Shown in pieces: positions 39,071 through 47,639 of a DNA stretch of 64,000 nt (position 1 is the stretch's first letter; the number at the start of each line of letters is the position of its first letter). Source of the stretch: Halobacteroides halobius DSM 5150 (GTDB taxonomy: Bacteria; Bacillota; Halanaerobiia; Halobacteroidales; Halobacteroidaceae); the NCBI RefSeq assembly GCF_000328625.1, contig NC_019978.1, forward strand, positions 1,922,001-1,986,000. The letters are read 5' to 3'. The position numbers and the translations under genes are program-made. Under the pieces are notes generated by a model. That model was not told the DNA's origin, made no database searches, and saw nothing but the letters and a program-made list of their open reading frames with translations.

Positions 39071-39972
39071 AACGATCTTTATATAAGGCAGAGATATCTT
39101 GAGCATCTAAATCGAAACGATTAGTCACAACTTTAATAACTTTTGGATTATTACTTCTATCTTTAACCTTAATTTTAATTAGTCTTAATTCTTGTTCCAT
39201 TTTGGTTCCTGAAACTTCAGAACCTAAAATGACATCAGTATCTAGCAAGATGTTGTTTTGCTTATCTGATTTATTTAATGGTATTTTTCTAATATATTCA
39301 ATTTTAGCATTAGATTTGAGTTTAGTAACAAAATAAATATCTTTTGCAATAAGTTCATCAAACTTTTGATAATCTAAATAAGCTCTATCAAAAATATAAG
39401 TGTAACTAGGGTTGAAAGTTAAATTATTTAATATTTCTTTATCATGAATAACTGCATTGCTGATAATTATATTTTCTGGAGCTTTTGTATTTAAATCATA
39501 GAGAGTATGCAGTTTTATGCCACCTTTAGAACTTCTAAATTTCGCCCAAAGAAATAGTGATAAACAATAAACAGCAACTAATTGTTGAAGAATCAATTAG
39601 TTTAACAGAACCAATCTCTTTTAAAGCTTTTCTATACCCAGTTTGAGATTTAAGACGTTCAAATAGATACTGAAAAATATCATAAAATATTTTGTAGTCT
39701 CTATCTTCATTTTTTCTAGATATTTGTGACTTGCTGATTTCTGGTAAAACCTTATTAAGTTTGTTATTTCCTTTTAGTTCTGAAACAAAATCTTCTAAAC
39801 TATCTTTTTCAGTAAGATGATAATAAAGTAAGCATAGTAAATGTTCTTTAGTTTTAAATTTATGGACTTTATAATCAGAATCGTATTTATCTACCAAATC
39901 GTCTAAAAAGTTATCACCTATTATATCTATGAATTTGTTTAATAATATGGTATACTCACTAGTACATTTCAT
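39071..39972 (-). pseudogene. IS4-family transposase, frameshifted and split
   Basis: The N-terminus (DUF4372-like: TILLNKFIDIIGDNFLDDL, HLLCLLYYHLTEKDSLEDF, SQISRKNEDRDYKIFYDIF) is open from 39972 to about 39580, where a frameshift moves the frame; the second part (SSKGGIKLHTLYDLN, YIFDRAYLDYQKFDEL) is cut at DRWQ by IS3 copy 2. The C-terminus (IELFFKWIK...) lies on the other side at 37400-37662. Not functional. Confidence 0.88.
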
Positions 39973-40274
39973 TTTTTAGCTCCTTTGTTTAATGAATTGT
40001 GCTGTGAGGGCACTCATTCATTTAAGCAGAGGAGCTTTCATTTTGCAAAGGTAAATTTATCTAAAAAAACGATGCAACGCTAGTGCATTAAAGTATTACT
40101 TTTATTAAAATCCATTAAATTATCCCTCCTTTACACTTATATCATTTTTATTAAATTACATATAAAAATAAAAGTCCTCTCTTATTCAATTTACTACTAA
40201 ATCCTACTAAAAAAGAGGATTCTTTTAATTTTTATTTAAAATATTACTCACAAGTTATAAAATAAAACTAATAA

Positions 40275-40844
40275 TCAATTATAAACTTTTCTCTTTAAAA
40301 TTTTAATAACTTTTTTATTAGAATCCGGTATAAAAAATTCTTCTTTATTTTCTAATAACAAAACTATTATATTATTATTCTTCTTATCATACTTAATTAT
40401 ATTATCTAAATTAATTATTTTGTTCTTATATATCAAATAATTATCCCCTATTATTAAGTAATAACTTTTAGAATAACTCATAAGACTACTAAATACTAAA
40501 AACATAGAAGTTAAAAACATATTAAATGAATTTAACTTGAATTTTAAATTATAACTCCAAACTAAAGCTATTATTAAATATATAATACTTAAAAAAAACA
40601 TACTTATATAAACTGAAATCTTCAAATTCACTTCAATTCCATTATCTAACTTTTTATAATACATTAAGGTCAATAAATCAATTAAATAATATATAAATAC
40701 AAAAGAAAAACAAATAAAACTAGATAAATATATAATTCTTTTTATAAATCTACCTTCAGCATAATTTATAAACAATAAGATATTAGGTATTATAAATGAC
40801 AAAAAAAATATCGTATACAAATAATATTTTTTTATGGTATTCAT
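40275..40844 (-). CDS. Probable bacteriocin immunity protein, 4-TM with PH-like tail
   Basis: 189 residues with four membrane helices (about 5-125) and a C-terminal beta-rich domain (YYLIIGDNYLIYKNKIINLD, EEFFIPDSNKKVIKILK). The tail is close to that of the protein at 44038 (FVIPDSNGKVIKILEKK); the two follow bacteriocin pairs B and D, which are themselves homologous. Immunity is inferred from position. AT content is extremely high. Confidence 0.74.
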   Translation of the reverse strand: MNTIKKYYLYTIFFLSFIIPNILLFINYAEGRFIKRIIYLSSFICFSFVFIYYLIDLLTLMYYKKLDNGIEVNLKISVYISMFFLSIIYLIIALVWSYNLKFKLNSFNMFLTSMFLVFSSLMSYSKSYYLIIGDNYLIYKNKIINLDNIIKYDKKNNNIIVLLLENKEEFFIPDSNKKVIKILKRKVYN

Positions 40845-40915
40845 TCTATCAACTCCAATTATTAAAGGTAATTGTATAATTGGTGGTGTGTTCTAGAACA
40901 CACCATCAATTAACC

Positions 40916-41089
40916 TTAAATATCACAAGCATCAATAACTGTAGCCATGCCAATAGCAACTGCAGCTACATTTCCAGTTGAAACTCCTGCAGCTATAGCA
41001 CACCCCCCTCCTATATAACTAGTCCAATTAACATCTGATAATTCTCCTCCATTAATATCCCTTAATTGCATTTTACTAAGTTCTTTCAT
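40916..41089 (-). CDS. Double-glycine bacteriocin precursor (second peptide of pair B)
   Basis: 57 residues, start ATG at 41089 after AGGAGGGAT. A short 15-residue leader MKELSKMQLRDINGG is followed by a 42-residue core beginning ELSDVNWTSYIGGGC and ending VIDACDI. Both ends match the peptide at 44735 (ELSDVNW..., ...IIDACNI), and two Cys residues may form a disulfide. A hairpin of GGTGTGTTCTAGAACACACC just after the stop (40884-40903) looks like a terminator or attenuator before the immunity gene. Confidence 0.82.
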   Translation of the reverse strand: MKELSKMQLRDINGGELSDVNWTSYIGGGCAIAAGVSTGNVAAVAIGMATVIDACDI

Positions 41090-41112
41090 CTCGATATCCC
41101 TCCTAAAATTTA

Positions 41113-41328
41113 TTAATCTGTAACTAAACTACCTGTAGTTGCTATACCTGTACCTAATGCTGCAATACCAGCAGGAATTCCACAAGCAACAGCTGCAATA
41201 CCAGCACTAGCAGTACCAACAATAGATAAGGTAAGTGCTGCTACTTTCCCAAAATCACTTCCACCTTCAACCATCATTAACTCTTCTTCATTTAATTCAT
41301 TCATCTCAACATTAGCCAAAGATTCCAT
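41113..41328 (-). CDS. Double-glycine bacteriocin precursor (first peptide of pair B)
   Basis: 71 residues: leader ending MNELNEEELMMVEGG at residue 23, core SDFGKVAALTLSIVGTASAG... of 48 residues, Gly/Ala rich with GxxxG-like steps. The core start matches that of 44950 (GDYGKIVAVTLGVVGIAF), so pairs B and D are paralogous two-peptide systems. The ATG at 41328 is used because AGGAGT lies 10 bases upstream. Confidence 0.85.
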   Translation of the reverse strand: MESLANVEMNELNEEELMMVEGGSDFGKVAALTLSIVGTASAGIAAVACGIPAGIAALGTGIATTGSLVTD

Positions 41329-41369
41329 AATGCAATTCACTCCTTTCAAATATTTTTACCTCTCGAGAA

Positions 41370-41530
41370 GTTTACAATTATATATTACCACATTTATCCT
41401 TTGGTGTGAACTGTACTTTAGTATAGTCTCTTTTGAACATCCTTTCTCAAACTGTACTAAAGTACAGGATTAATTAGATATCTAACCAAAAACTACACAA
41501 AAATATAGTCTAAAGTAACTATCAATGATA
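41370..41530 (-). promoter_or_regulatory. Cassette promoter 2 with three phased palindromes
   Basis: Near-identical to promoter 1: the same TATAAT region and the two TACT(TT/AA)AGTA palindromes 41 bp apart; the third, distal palindrome is weakened by base changes (CTACACAAAAATATAG). Confidence 0.75.
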
Positions 41531-41584
41531 AAAAAATCAAACTTAAATAAGTCTTATTACAAAAAATATTATTTCATTACCAAT

Positions 41585-42035
41585 CTCAAATTTTTTCAGG
41601 GCTAACTAATATTAATACTCCTGTCTAAATTTCATAAAAATCTTCAGTATCATAATAGACCATTCTTTCAGCTGAATCAGCAACTATTATTTCATCTTTA
41701 CTTATTTCAAATCACTACATAATACATTAAATTATCCTTTACCACATGAGCTATAGCAAGTAACAGCACTTCCTCTGTTAAATCATCTGGTTTTCCTTTT
41801 TCTCACTTTTGCCTCAAAATCAAGTTCTTTAGTGGCCTTGATTACTCCTAAAGCATTTATCCCTCGCTTATCCGTACCAGCAATTTCTCTTATTTGAGTA
41901 ATTGGCATTTCTAAATTATAGTGTTTAGATATTGTACCAGGCAAGCTACTGCCAATCCGTTATATCGTGTTGTTTAATGCAGTAATATGATTTAAATAAT
42001 TGCTTAACCTTTTTTAAATATTTTCTTCATAGTAC
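41585..42035 (-). pseudogene. Fossil C39 peptidase fragment 2
   Basis: Another decayed 5' part of a C39 transporter gene, with GTDKRGINALGVIKATKELDF-like and ITQIREIAG-like stretches and the KQHDIT start, broken by frameshifts and stops. It ends at the same boundary as fragment 1. Confidence 0.82.
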
Positions 42036-42061
42036 CACCTTTATTTAGTGTTTCTCATTCT

Positions 42062-42520
42062 TAAATCGTTCAAGCTAGGAAATTATAAAAATATTAATCA
42101 AAACAGTATCTCCCAAGTTATTCCCCTTGACCTATAATAACTATATTATCTACCTCAACTTAGTGTCCTCCAAATAGGGGGAAGGTCATCACCTGCTACA
42201 GAAGAATCAGCATTATTAAGTAAACTAGCCATTCAATCTACATTTCTTTGAGGTTTCTGAAAAATATGGCTAAGTCCCCATTGACCATAAAATTTTACTC
42301 CTTATGACAACTATCCTAACACATAGTGATTTACCACCTCAATACTAAAAGTCATTGTTAAGATTAAGTCTTTCTTACTAAATATTTTCCTTATAGTAAC
42401 TTTCCCATTTTTATCATTTCTTAATTCATCTCTTATTGAGTTCTCTTTTTTCTAAGTGGTAGAAGATTTTGTAACTTTAATTATTTTTTCTTTTCTATTT
42501 TTATAGTTATAAGCATCCTC
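42062..42520 (-). other. Decayed intercassette region
   Basis: The first ~70 bases resemble the 3' end of the membrane-protein gene at 59381-59935 (shared GKIIGIAWG-like coding stretch). The rest shows no open frame that I can assign; it looks like scrambled remains of lost genes. Confidence 0.5.
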
Positions 42521-42526
42521 CTGTAA

Positions 42527-42718
42527 TCAAATATAATAATAAGTTATAAATTTAAATTTTTTCAGTATGAAATTTGTAATTAAATTTGAAATAACTATAA
42601 CAAAAAACAATAAACCTAAATGAGCAATTTCATTATCCTCAAAGAAATCAAACTTTATTATAAATACAACATAAATAATAGCAAATAAAAATGGAACTAA
42701 ATAACCTATTTTTTTCAT
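42527..42718 (-). CDS. Small two-TM protein, probable immunity factor
   Basis: 63 residues with two membrane helices (IGYLVPFLFAIIYVVFII and HLGLLFFVIVISNLITNFIL) joined by an acidic loop (KFDFFEDNE). The start at 42718 follows GGAGG. It is the only gene after the single peptide gene at 42751, 33 bases away, which fits an immunity role. No sequence family recognised. Confidence 0.65.
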   Translation of the reverse strand: MKKIGYLVPFLFAIIYVVFIIKFDFFEDNEIAHLGLLFFVIVISNLITNFILKKFKFITYYYI

Positions 42719-42750
42719 ATATATAGCCTCCAAAATTGATACTTCTATTA

Positions 42751-42945
42751 TTAGTAGTCTCCATCAATAAGATCGCTTCCAACCATTATTAATCCTCCTG
42801 CAATTCCTAAAGGAATAGAGACGAAACTAAGAGCAACAGTAGCCCCAGCAGTTAATCCTACTTTAACCCAATCTACTCCACCATCAATTAACATTAAATC
42901 ATTTTCACTTAACTCAACCATACCAACATTAACTATAGCTTCCAT
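42751..42945 (-). CDS. Double-glycine bacteriocin precursor (single, cassette C)
   Basis: 64 residues: 23-residue leader ending VELSENDLMLIDGG, core of 41 residues VDWVKVGLTAGATVALSFVS... ending SDLIDGDY. The VDWVKVG start resembles the VNWTKVG core at 36188. The ATG at 42945 follows GGAGG. It is driven by a one-palindrome promoter. Confidence 0.84.
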   Translation of the reverse strand: MEAIVNVGMVELSENDLMLIDGGVDWVKVGLTAGATVALSFVSIPLGIAGGLIMVGSDLIDGDY

Positions 42946-42984
42946 CAAAAATTCCTCCTTAATATAGTTTTTCTCCCTGGTAAG

Positions 42985-43045
42985 TTCATTATTATCAATT
43001 TACCATAATATTCCTAACTTGTCTACTATACTTTAGTATACTCTT
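42985..43045 (-). promoter_or_regulatory. Cassette promoter 3, one-palindrome type
   Basis: TATACTAAAGTATA palindrome centred at 43033.5, followed on the minus strand by a TATGGTAAATTGATAATAAT-like -10 region at the same distance as in the other promoters. The upstream palindromes are missing. Confidence 0.65.
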
Positions 43046-43129
43046 CCGCCTATCTCCTCTAAATAAAATAGACTAATTATTAAATTAATTAAAAATAAGC
43101 ATCCAAAAATTTTTAAAACCTACTAAACT

Positions 43130-44022
43130 TTAATAATTCTCTTTCTGTCCATTACTTCCTCCAATAAATGCCACTGAATTATACTGAAAATAATTATGTA
43201 ACAACTTAATTCCACTCACTAAGACAAGCCTAGAAACAACAACTATTATATAATCCATCTTCTCTATTTTCGGAACCCCACTCCTAAAAGGCTGAGTTTG
43301 ATTCATTACCAACGGAATTAAATCATATATAAAATGGGTAACAATACACACCACAACAGACCTAGTTTCTAAATAAATATATCCTAATAGTAAACCAACT
43401 ACAAAGCTAGACAGTAGTTGAAAAATATTAAAGTGATAAATAGAAAATAACACAGCCGAAACTACTATAGCTGTTTTTTGAGAATATCGAGTAATTATAC
43501 CATCCACGATGATCCCCCGAAAAACTATCTCTTCTATTACCGGAGCTATCAAAGCCCCTATTAATAGTCCCAAACCACCCTGCATCAGTTTAACCATATT
43601 TTCTAATTTAGAAACTGGAGTGCTTGATAGACTCATAATCATACTCATAATTTTACTAGAAAATAAGTCTAAACTAACAGCTACCACAGTCAATATTGCT
43701 AGTAGCTTAATATTTATCTGTTCTTTATTATTTAGTACTAATTCCTTTAACTTGTCTTTTCGTCTTCTTAACCCCATCCAGGTCATTACTACTCCAGCAA
43801 TCACTATTCCTAATAAAACTAAATACTGTAAATGATTCTGAACTACACTCTGCGCCGTAAATTTAATTTCTTCTATGCCTGTAATTTGATTCCTACGACA
43901 GCTCTAATAACTGCTCCTCCCACAGTAGCTGTTAAAAACTAAAGTACAAGTCCAATTACTACTATAGCAGTTAAATATTTTAGTCCAGCAAGCTGAACAT
44001 TATTGTTATTTTCCAGATGCAA
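43130..44022 (-). pseudogene. CPBP intramembrane protease, disrupted N-terminus
   Basis: The 3' 675 bases (43804-43130) are open and contain the CPBP motifs APVIEEIVFRGI (EExxxR), FSIYHFN and THFIYDL. Upstream the gene continues in another frame back to a TTG at 44022 with a GGAGGAA site (N-terminus HLENNNNVQLAGLKYLTAIV), but is broken by a stop (LVL-TAG) and then a frameshift near 43890. A shorter protein from the GTG at 43804 is possible. CPBP proteins often give bacteriocin self-immunity; it follows the immunity gene of pair D. Confidence 0.75.
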
Positions 44023-44037
44023 ATTCCTCCCGAATGA

Positions 44038-44619
44038 TTAACCATCGAGTTTTTTTTCTAAAATTTTAATAACTTTACCATTAGAATCCGGTATAACAAA
44101 TTTCTTTTTATCCTTTAATATTAAATCTATTTTATTTTGAAATTCAATATTATATTCTAATATATTATTTAATTTTACCATTATATCATTATATATTAAG
44201 TAATTATCTCCAATTATTAAATAATATTTTTTAGATTTATTTATACTAAGAATAAAAGTGAAAATAGCAGAAAATAATAATTTATCAAATGAATTGGAGA
44301 CAAGTATTAAACCATTATTAAATTTATAATATACAACTGCAATCATTATTAAATAAATTAGTATTGAAAAAATAATATTCTTAGTAATAGATAATTTTAA
44401 ATTTATTTCAATGCCATTATCTAACCTTTTATAATGCTTTAAAACTAAAAACTCTATTAAATGATATATAAATATCAACAAAAATAAAATATAACTAAAT
44501 AAGTGTATACCTATTTTAGAAAAAGAAATATTAATAGAGCTAATAATAAATAATATATATGGAATTATAATCATCAAAGAAACTAATATATATATTGAAT
44601 TATTTTTGATATTTTTCAT
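44038..44619 (-). CDS. Probable bacteriocin immunity protein, 4-TM with PH-like tail
   Basis: 193 residues, start ATG at 44619 after GTGGGG. Four membrane helices and a C-terminal beta-rich tail (KYYLIIGDNYLIYNDIMVKL, KKKFVIPDSNGKVIKILEKK). Closely related to the protein at 40275. It follows bacteriocin pair D at 115 bases, with a hairpin (AATTTATCTTAGTCTCAGAC region, 44649-44683) between them. Confidence 0.75.
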   Translation of the reverse strand: MKNIKNNSIYILVSLMIIIPYILFIISSINISFSKIGIHLFSYILFLLIFIYHLIEFLVLKHYKRLDNGIEINLKLSITKNIIFSILIYLIMIAVVYYKFNNGLILVSNSFDKLLFSAIFTFILSINKSKKYYLIIGDNYLIYNDIMVKLNNILEYNIEFQNKIDLILKDKKKFVIPDSNGKVIKILEKKLDG

Positions 44620-44734
44620 TTTTTTCCCCACTTTATAATATTGTATATAGAATTTATCTTAGTCTCAGACTAAGATAAATTCTATACTTAAATTCAAATA
44701 ATACCTACTGCAACTAATAAATTAATAATTATTT

Positions 44735-44908
44735 TTAAATATTACAAGCATCAATAATCATCCCCATTCCAACAGCAGTTCCTGCTACATTTGCACTTGA
44801 AATAGAAATCATTAATGTGGTTGCTCCAGCAGCAAAACCTATCCAATTAACATCAGATAATTCACCACCATTAACTACTAATAATTCCTCTTGAGCAAGA
44901 TCCCTCAT
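44735..44908 (-). CDS. Double-glycine bacteriocin precursor (second peptide of pair D)
   Basis: 57 residues from the ATG at 44908, which follows AAAGGTGG. A 15-residue leader MRDLAQEELLVVNGG precedes a 42-residue core ELSDVNWIGFAAGATTLMIS... ending IIDACNI. The open frame continues upstream across the first peptide gene, but that stretch is only a shadow. It is a paralog of 40916, with the same first seven core residues and a similar end but a different middle. Confidence 0.82.
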   Translation of the reverse strand: MRDLAQEELLVVNGGELSDVNWIGFAAGATTLMISISSANVAGTAVGMGMIIDACNI

Positions 44909-44949
44909 GAAATTCACCACCTTTCTATTTAAAGCTAAATCAACTAAAT

Positions 44950-45165
44950 TTAATAACCAGCTGATTGAATAAGTGCTGCACCTCCAGTAGTCGCTGCAGC
45001 CCAAACTCCATAACTACCAGCAGCAATCCCTGCATAAGGAGCAAAAGCTATTCCTACTACTCCTAAAGTAACTGCTACAATCTTACCATAATCTCCTCCA
45101 CCTTCAACCATCATTAGCTCATCTTCATTTAACTCAACCATACCAACACTAGCTAAATTATCCAT
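44950..45165 (-). CDS. Double-glycine bacteriocin precursor (first peptide of pair D)
   Basis: 71 residues, leader ending VELNEDELMMVEGG at 23, core GDYGKIVAVTLGVVGIAFAP... of 48 residues, aromatic near the end (GSYGVWAAATTGG). A paralog of 41113. The ATG at 45165 follows AAGGAGG. Confidence 0.85.
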   Translation of the reverse strand: MDNLASVGMVELNEDELMMVEGGGDYGKIVAVTLGVVGIAFAPYAGIAAGSYGVWAAATTGGAALIQSAGY

Positions 45166-45204
45166 CAAAAATTCCTCCTTAATATAATCTTTCTCCCCGG
45201 AAAG

Positions 45205-45265
45205 TTCACTATTATTAATTTACCATAATATTCCTAACCTGTCTACTATACTTTAGTACAGTCTA
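45205..45265 (-). promoter_or_regulatory. Cassette promoter 4, one-palindrome type
   Basis: TACTAAAGTA palindrome centred at 45253.5, with TATGGTAAATTAATAATA downstream on the minus strand. Almost identical to promoter 5. Confidence 0.68.
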
Positions 45266-45316
45266 ATGTGATTATGCCTTGAGGATTATTCGACATTATA
45301 TCCTAAAATAACTTTA

Positions 45317-46057
45317 CTAAACTTCAATCTCATCTACTAAAATCAATCTTAATTTAATCACTTTAATAATCGCTTGCGTAGTACACGTTATATCTAATCT
45401 TTCAAAAATTTTTTGTTTATGGTACTTTATATTAGCCTTAGTACAATCCATCTTCTCTGCTATAACTTCTTCTGCTAACCCCTGAGCCAATAACTCTAAA
45501 ATTTCCATTTGTTTATCTGTTAGTTCTAAATCTTCGCTTTGTCTTTTAAGTTGCTTATCTTTCATTTTCTTATATTCTGCGTTCATCTTATATCTCAATA
45601 ATCTAGCAATTACCACTAACTCTCCCTTTAATTCCTCTTCTATAGTTGAAACATCAAGATAACCTACCAATTTTCCATCTATCCCTAAAGGGAAAGCAAA
45701 ACAATATAAAACTTTGGGAAAATCACAATAATGCTGTTCAGGCATCATATAAACTGGTTCTTTTAATAACATTGCCATAGAAATAGCATTAGTTCCACTA
45801 CTCTTTTCTGCAAAAGATACTCCTAGCTTAATTGCTAATTCTTCAATCTGGGATTTAGTCTCCTGTTTACCCTTTATTTGTAATAAAATCCCTTCCGGAT
45901 CAGTCAACAAAAAGCAATAGCTTCCATCAATTAAATTATTAATTGCTCCTACAGATCTTTCAAAAGCAAAAATTAATAATTCATATTCCGATAATCTCAT
46001 TTGTAATTTATTGCCTTCAATTACTATAGGAGAAAAGATATCTTTATTTAAACACAT
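45317..46057 (-). CDS. GAF-LuxR type transcriptional regulator of the bacteriocin island
   Basis: 246 residues. Residues about 20-160 resemble the GAF domain of AcoR-type activators (SSGTNAISMAM near 87, MPEQHYCDFPKVLYCFAFPL near 105, KLVGYLDVST). A charged linker leads to a LuxR-type HTH at 178-240 (LTDKQMEILELLAQGLAEEV, CTKANIKYHKQKIFERLD). There is no receiver domain. It sits immediately upstream of promoter 4 and has a paralog at 57093. The likely role is to activate the cassette promoters in response to a small ligand or redox signal (inference). Its ribosome site is weak; an ATG at 46094 with a good site opens a different frame. Confidence 0.85.
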   Translation of the reverse strand: MCLNKDIFSPIVIEGNKLQMRLSEYELLIFAFERSVGAINNLIDGSYCFLLTDPEGILLQIKGKQETKSQIEELAIKLGVSFAEKSSGTNAISMAMLLKEPVYMMPEQHYCDFPKVLYCFAFPLGIDGKLVGYLDVSTIEEELKGELVVIARLLRYKMNAEYKKMKDKQLKRQSEDLELTDKQMEILELLAQGLAEEVIAEKMDCTKANIKYHKQKIFERLDITCTTQAIIKVIKLRLILVDEIEV

Positions 46058-46264
46058 CTACCCCAACTTCTACATCTAACTTAATCACTTCCATACTACG
46101 TTACCTCCATTTTTAATGCTAATAAAGATTCCCTTAATTATAATTATTGAATGTATTATGTTTTTCCTGCAAAATTATGCTAGTTTTACAATTTGATTGA
46201 AGTTTTGTTCTTTTATTGTTATTCATCTGCTGATTATTGGAAGTGATTAAGTAAAAAAACCGAC

Positions 46265-46560
46265 AAAATGTCAGTCTGCACCTTGCTTAATAATATAATC
46301 TATCACTGAAGCGGTAAATCAGCTGTTAAATTTTCGGGTTTAGCTATTGACTCCTTTGGCGCTAAAGTCAAGCTCCTAGGCTGCTTTGACCACACCTAAA
46401 GCATTAGTACCACGTTTATCTGTGCCAGCAACTTCTCTAACCTGTGAAATAGGAATGTCCAAATCATACTGTTTACCTATGGTAGCTAAACAGTATGCTC
46501 CGCAGTCAGTTATGTCATGTTGTTTAATGCAGTAGTAGCGATTGAATGTTTTTTAGTTTT
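46265..46560 (-). pseudogene. Fossil C39 peptidase fragment 3, from a divergent transporter
   Basis: Reads YYCIKQHDITDCGAYCLATI, KQYDLDIPISQVREVAGTDK and RGTNALGVVKAA before stops appear. Base use (more G and C) and the residues differ from the other fragments, so its parent was a different C39 transporter, perhaps acquired separately. Confidence 0.8.
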
Positions 46561-46720
46561 GTGAATGTGTTTATTTTGTATCTCCTTTTTAAATATCCTT
46601 ACTTTTAAATTGATCTTAATTAATCAACATATCCTTATAAATATTTCTTTAATATATTATCAATATAAGACACAAATCATCATTCATAATCTATTATTAA
46701 TAATGAAAATAATAACCAAA

Positions 46721-47098
46721 CTAATTTCTGTTATTTTTAAATATTGATTCCATTTGTTCAAAGCTTTTGGTAAACATAATTGAACCTAAAATTCCAAATA
46801 TTATTCCACTATAAACCCCTACAAAAACCCCCTCTTCAAAAGCTTTATATAATCCATACCATATAGATAAAAACAAAAATGTCTCTATATATCTATGCAT
46901 TTTTTCTTTGCTTTCAAAATATTCTTCTATCTTTTCAAATAATCTAGTTAAAATGGGTAACCCTATAGAAAAAATACCTATACCCAAAATTCCAAATATC
47001 ACACCATTATAAATTCCCATAATAATTCCTAAATTGAACGTTTTAAATAAACCATACCCCATAGTAAAAACTAAAAAGTTTCTTAAATATTTATTCAT
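46721..47098 (-). CDS. Small membrane protein with an internal repeat, probable immunity factor
   Basis: 125 residues; the two halves are repeats (FTMGYGLFKTFNLGIIMGIY..GVIFGILG and LSIWYGLYKAFEEGVFVGVY..GIIFGILG), giving about four membrane segments around a charged middle (EKIEEYFESKEKMHRY). The start at 47098 follows TAGGAGG. It directly follows the peptide gene at 47162 with a GGGGCTT/AAGCCCC hairpin between. Family not recognised. Confidence 0.7.
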   Translation of the reverse strand: MNKYLRNFLVFTMGYGLFKTFNLGIIMGIYNGVIFGILGIGIFSIGLPILTRLFEKIEEYFESKEKMHRYIETFLFLSIWYGLYKAFEEGVFVGVYSGIIFGILGSIMFTKSFEQMESIFKNNRN

Positions 47099-47161
47099 TA
47101 TTTTCCTCCTAATTAATCTGTACAAGGGGCTTAAAATCAAGCCCCTTATAATTTGTATTAT

Positions 47162-47413
47162 TTAAAAACTGCTTTCTACTACTGTTTTTCCTGCTTCTGT
47201 CATTAGATAATCTAATGCCCCTAAAGCTGCTCCAGTAAAGGCTCCTGCAACAGCACCAGGTGCTCCACCAATTGAACCATATGTTATTGCACCACTGATA
47301 GCTCCACCAGCAGCAGCCCAGCCTAGATCAGTTACACTAAAAAATCCCCCATCAACCATCATTAATTCTTCTTCATTTAACTCAACCATACCAACACTAG
47401 CTAAATTATCCAT
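47162..47413 (-). CDS. Double-glycine bacteriocin precursor (single, cassette E)
   Basis: 83 residues: 23-residue leader ending VELNEEELMMVDGG and a 60-residue core, the longest in the array, packed with glycine-zipper steps (AAAGGAISGAITYGSIGGAP, GAVAGAFTGAALGALDY). It strongly resembles class IIb/Blp-type cores. The ATG at 47413 follows AAGGAGG. Confidence 0.87.
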   Translation of the reverse strand: MDNLASVGMVELNEEELMMVDGGFFSVTDLGWAAAGGAISGAITYGSIGGAPGAVAGAFTGAALGALDYLMTEAGKTVVESSF

Positions 47414-47451
47414 CAAAAATTCCTCCTTAATATAATCTTTCTCCCCGGAAA

Positions 47452-47515
47452 GTTCACTATTATTAATTTACCATAATATTCCTAACCTGTCTACTATACT
47501 TTAGTACAGTCTAAT
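47452..47515 (-). promoter_or_regulatory. Cassette promoter 5, one-palindrome type
   Basis: Same sequence as promoter 4, with the TACTAAAGTA palindrome centred near 47501. Confidence 0.68.
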
Positions 47516-47639
47516 GTGATTATGCCTCGAGGATTATTCGCCGTTATATCTTAAAATAATTCAACCTCTAGATATACATAATTGTATACCTAAAGGTTAA
47601 TAAATATCCTTATCTATTATTTACACTAAAATAATTTTA

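Larger units (their letters stand above)
37201..40085 (-). mobile_element. IS4-family element (copy A), interrupted by IS3 copy 2
   Basis: Ends are inverted repeats: CACTAGCGTTGCATTG at 37201 and its complement ending CAACGCTAGTG at 40085. Without the nested IS3 it is 1.48 kb, a normal IS4 size. It encodes a DUF4372-plus-DDE transposase on the minus strand. It lies between the immunity gene of one cassette and the C39 fossil of the next. Confidence 0.88.

Noticed and set aside
44735-45004. An 89-residue peptide starting at 45004
   Set aside because: Its first 32 codons are an out-of-frame reading of the preceding peptide gene; the internal ATG at 44908 has a ribosome site and gives a normal leader.
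45317-46057. Sigma-54 dependence of the cassettes, because the GAF domain resembles AcoR
   Set aside because: The regulator has no AAA+ domain and the promoters have a TATAAT-type -10 and no GG-N10-GC element.
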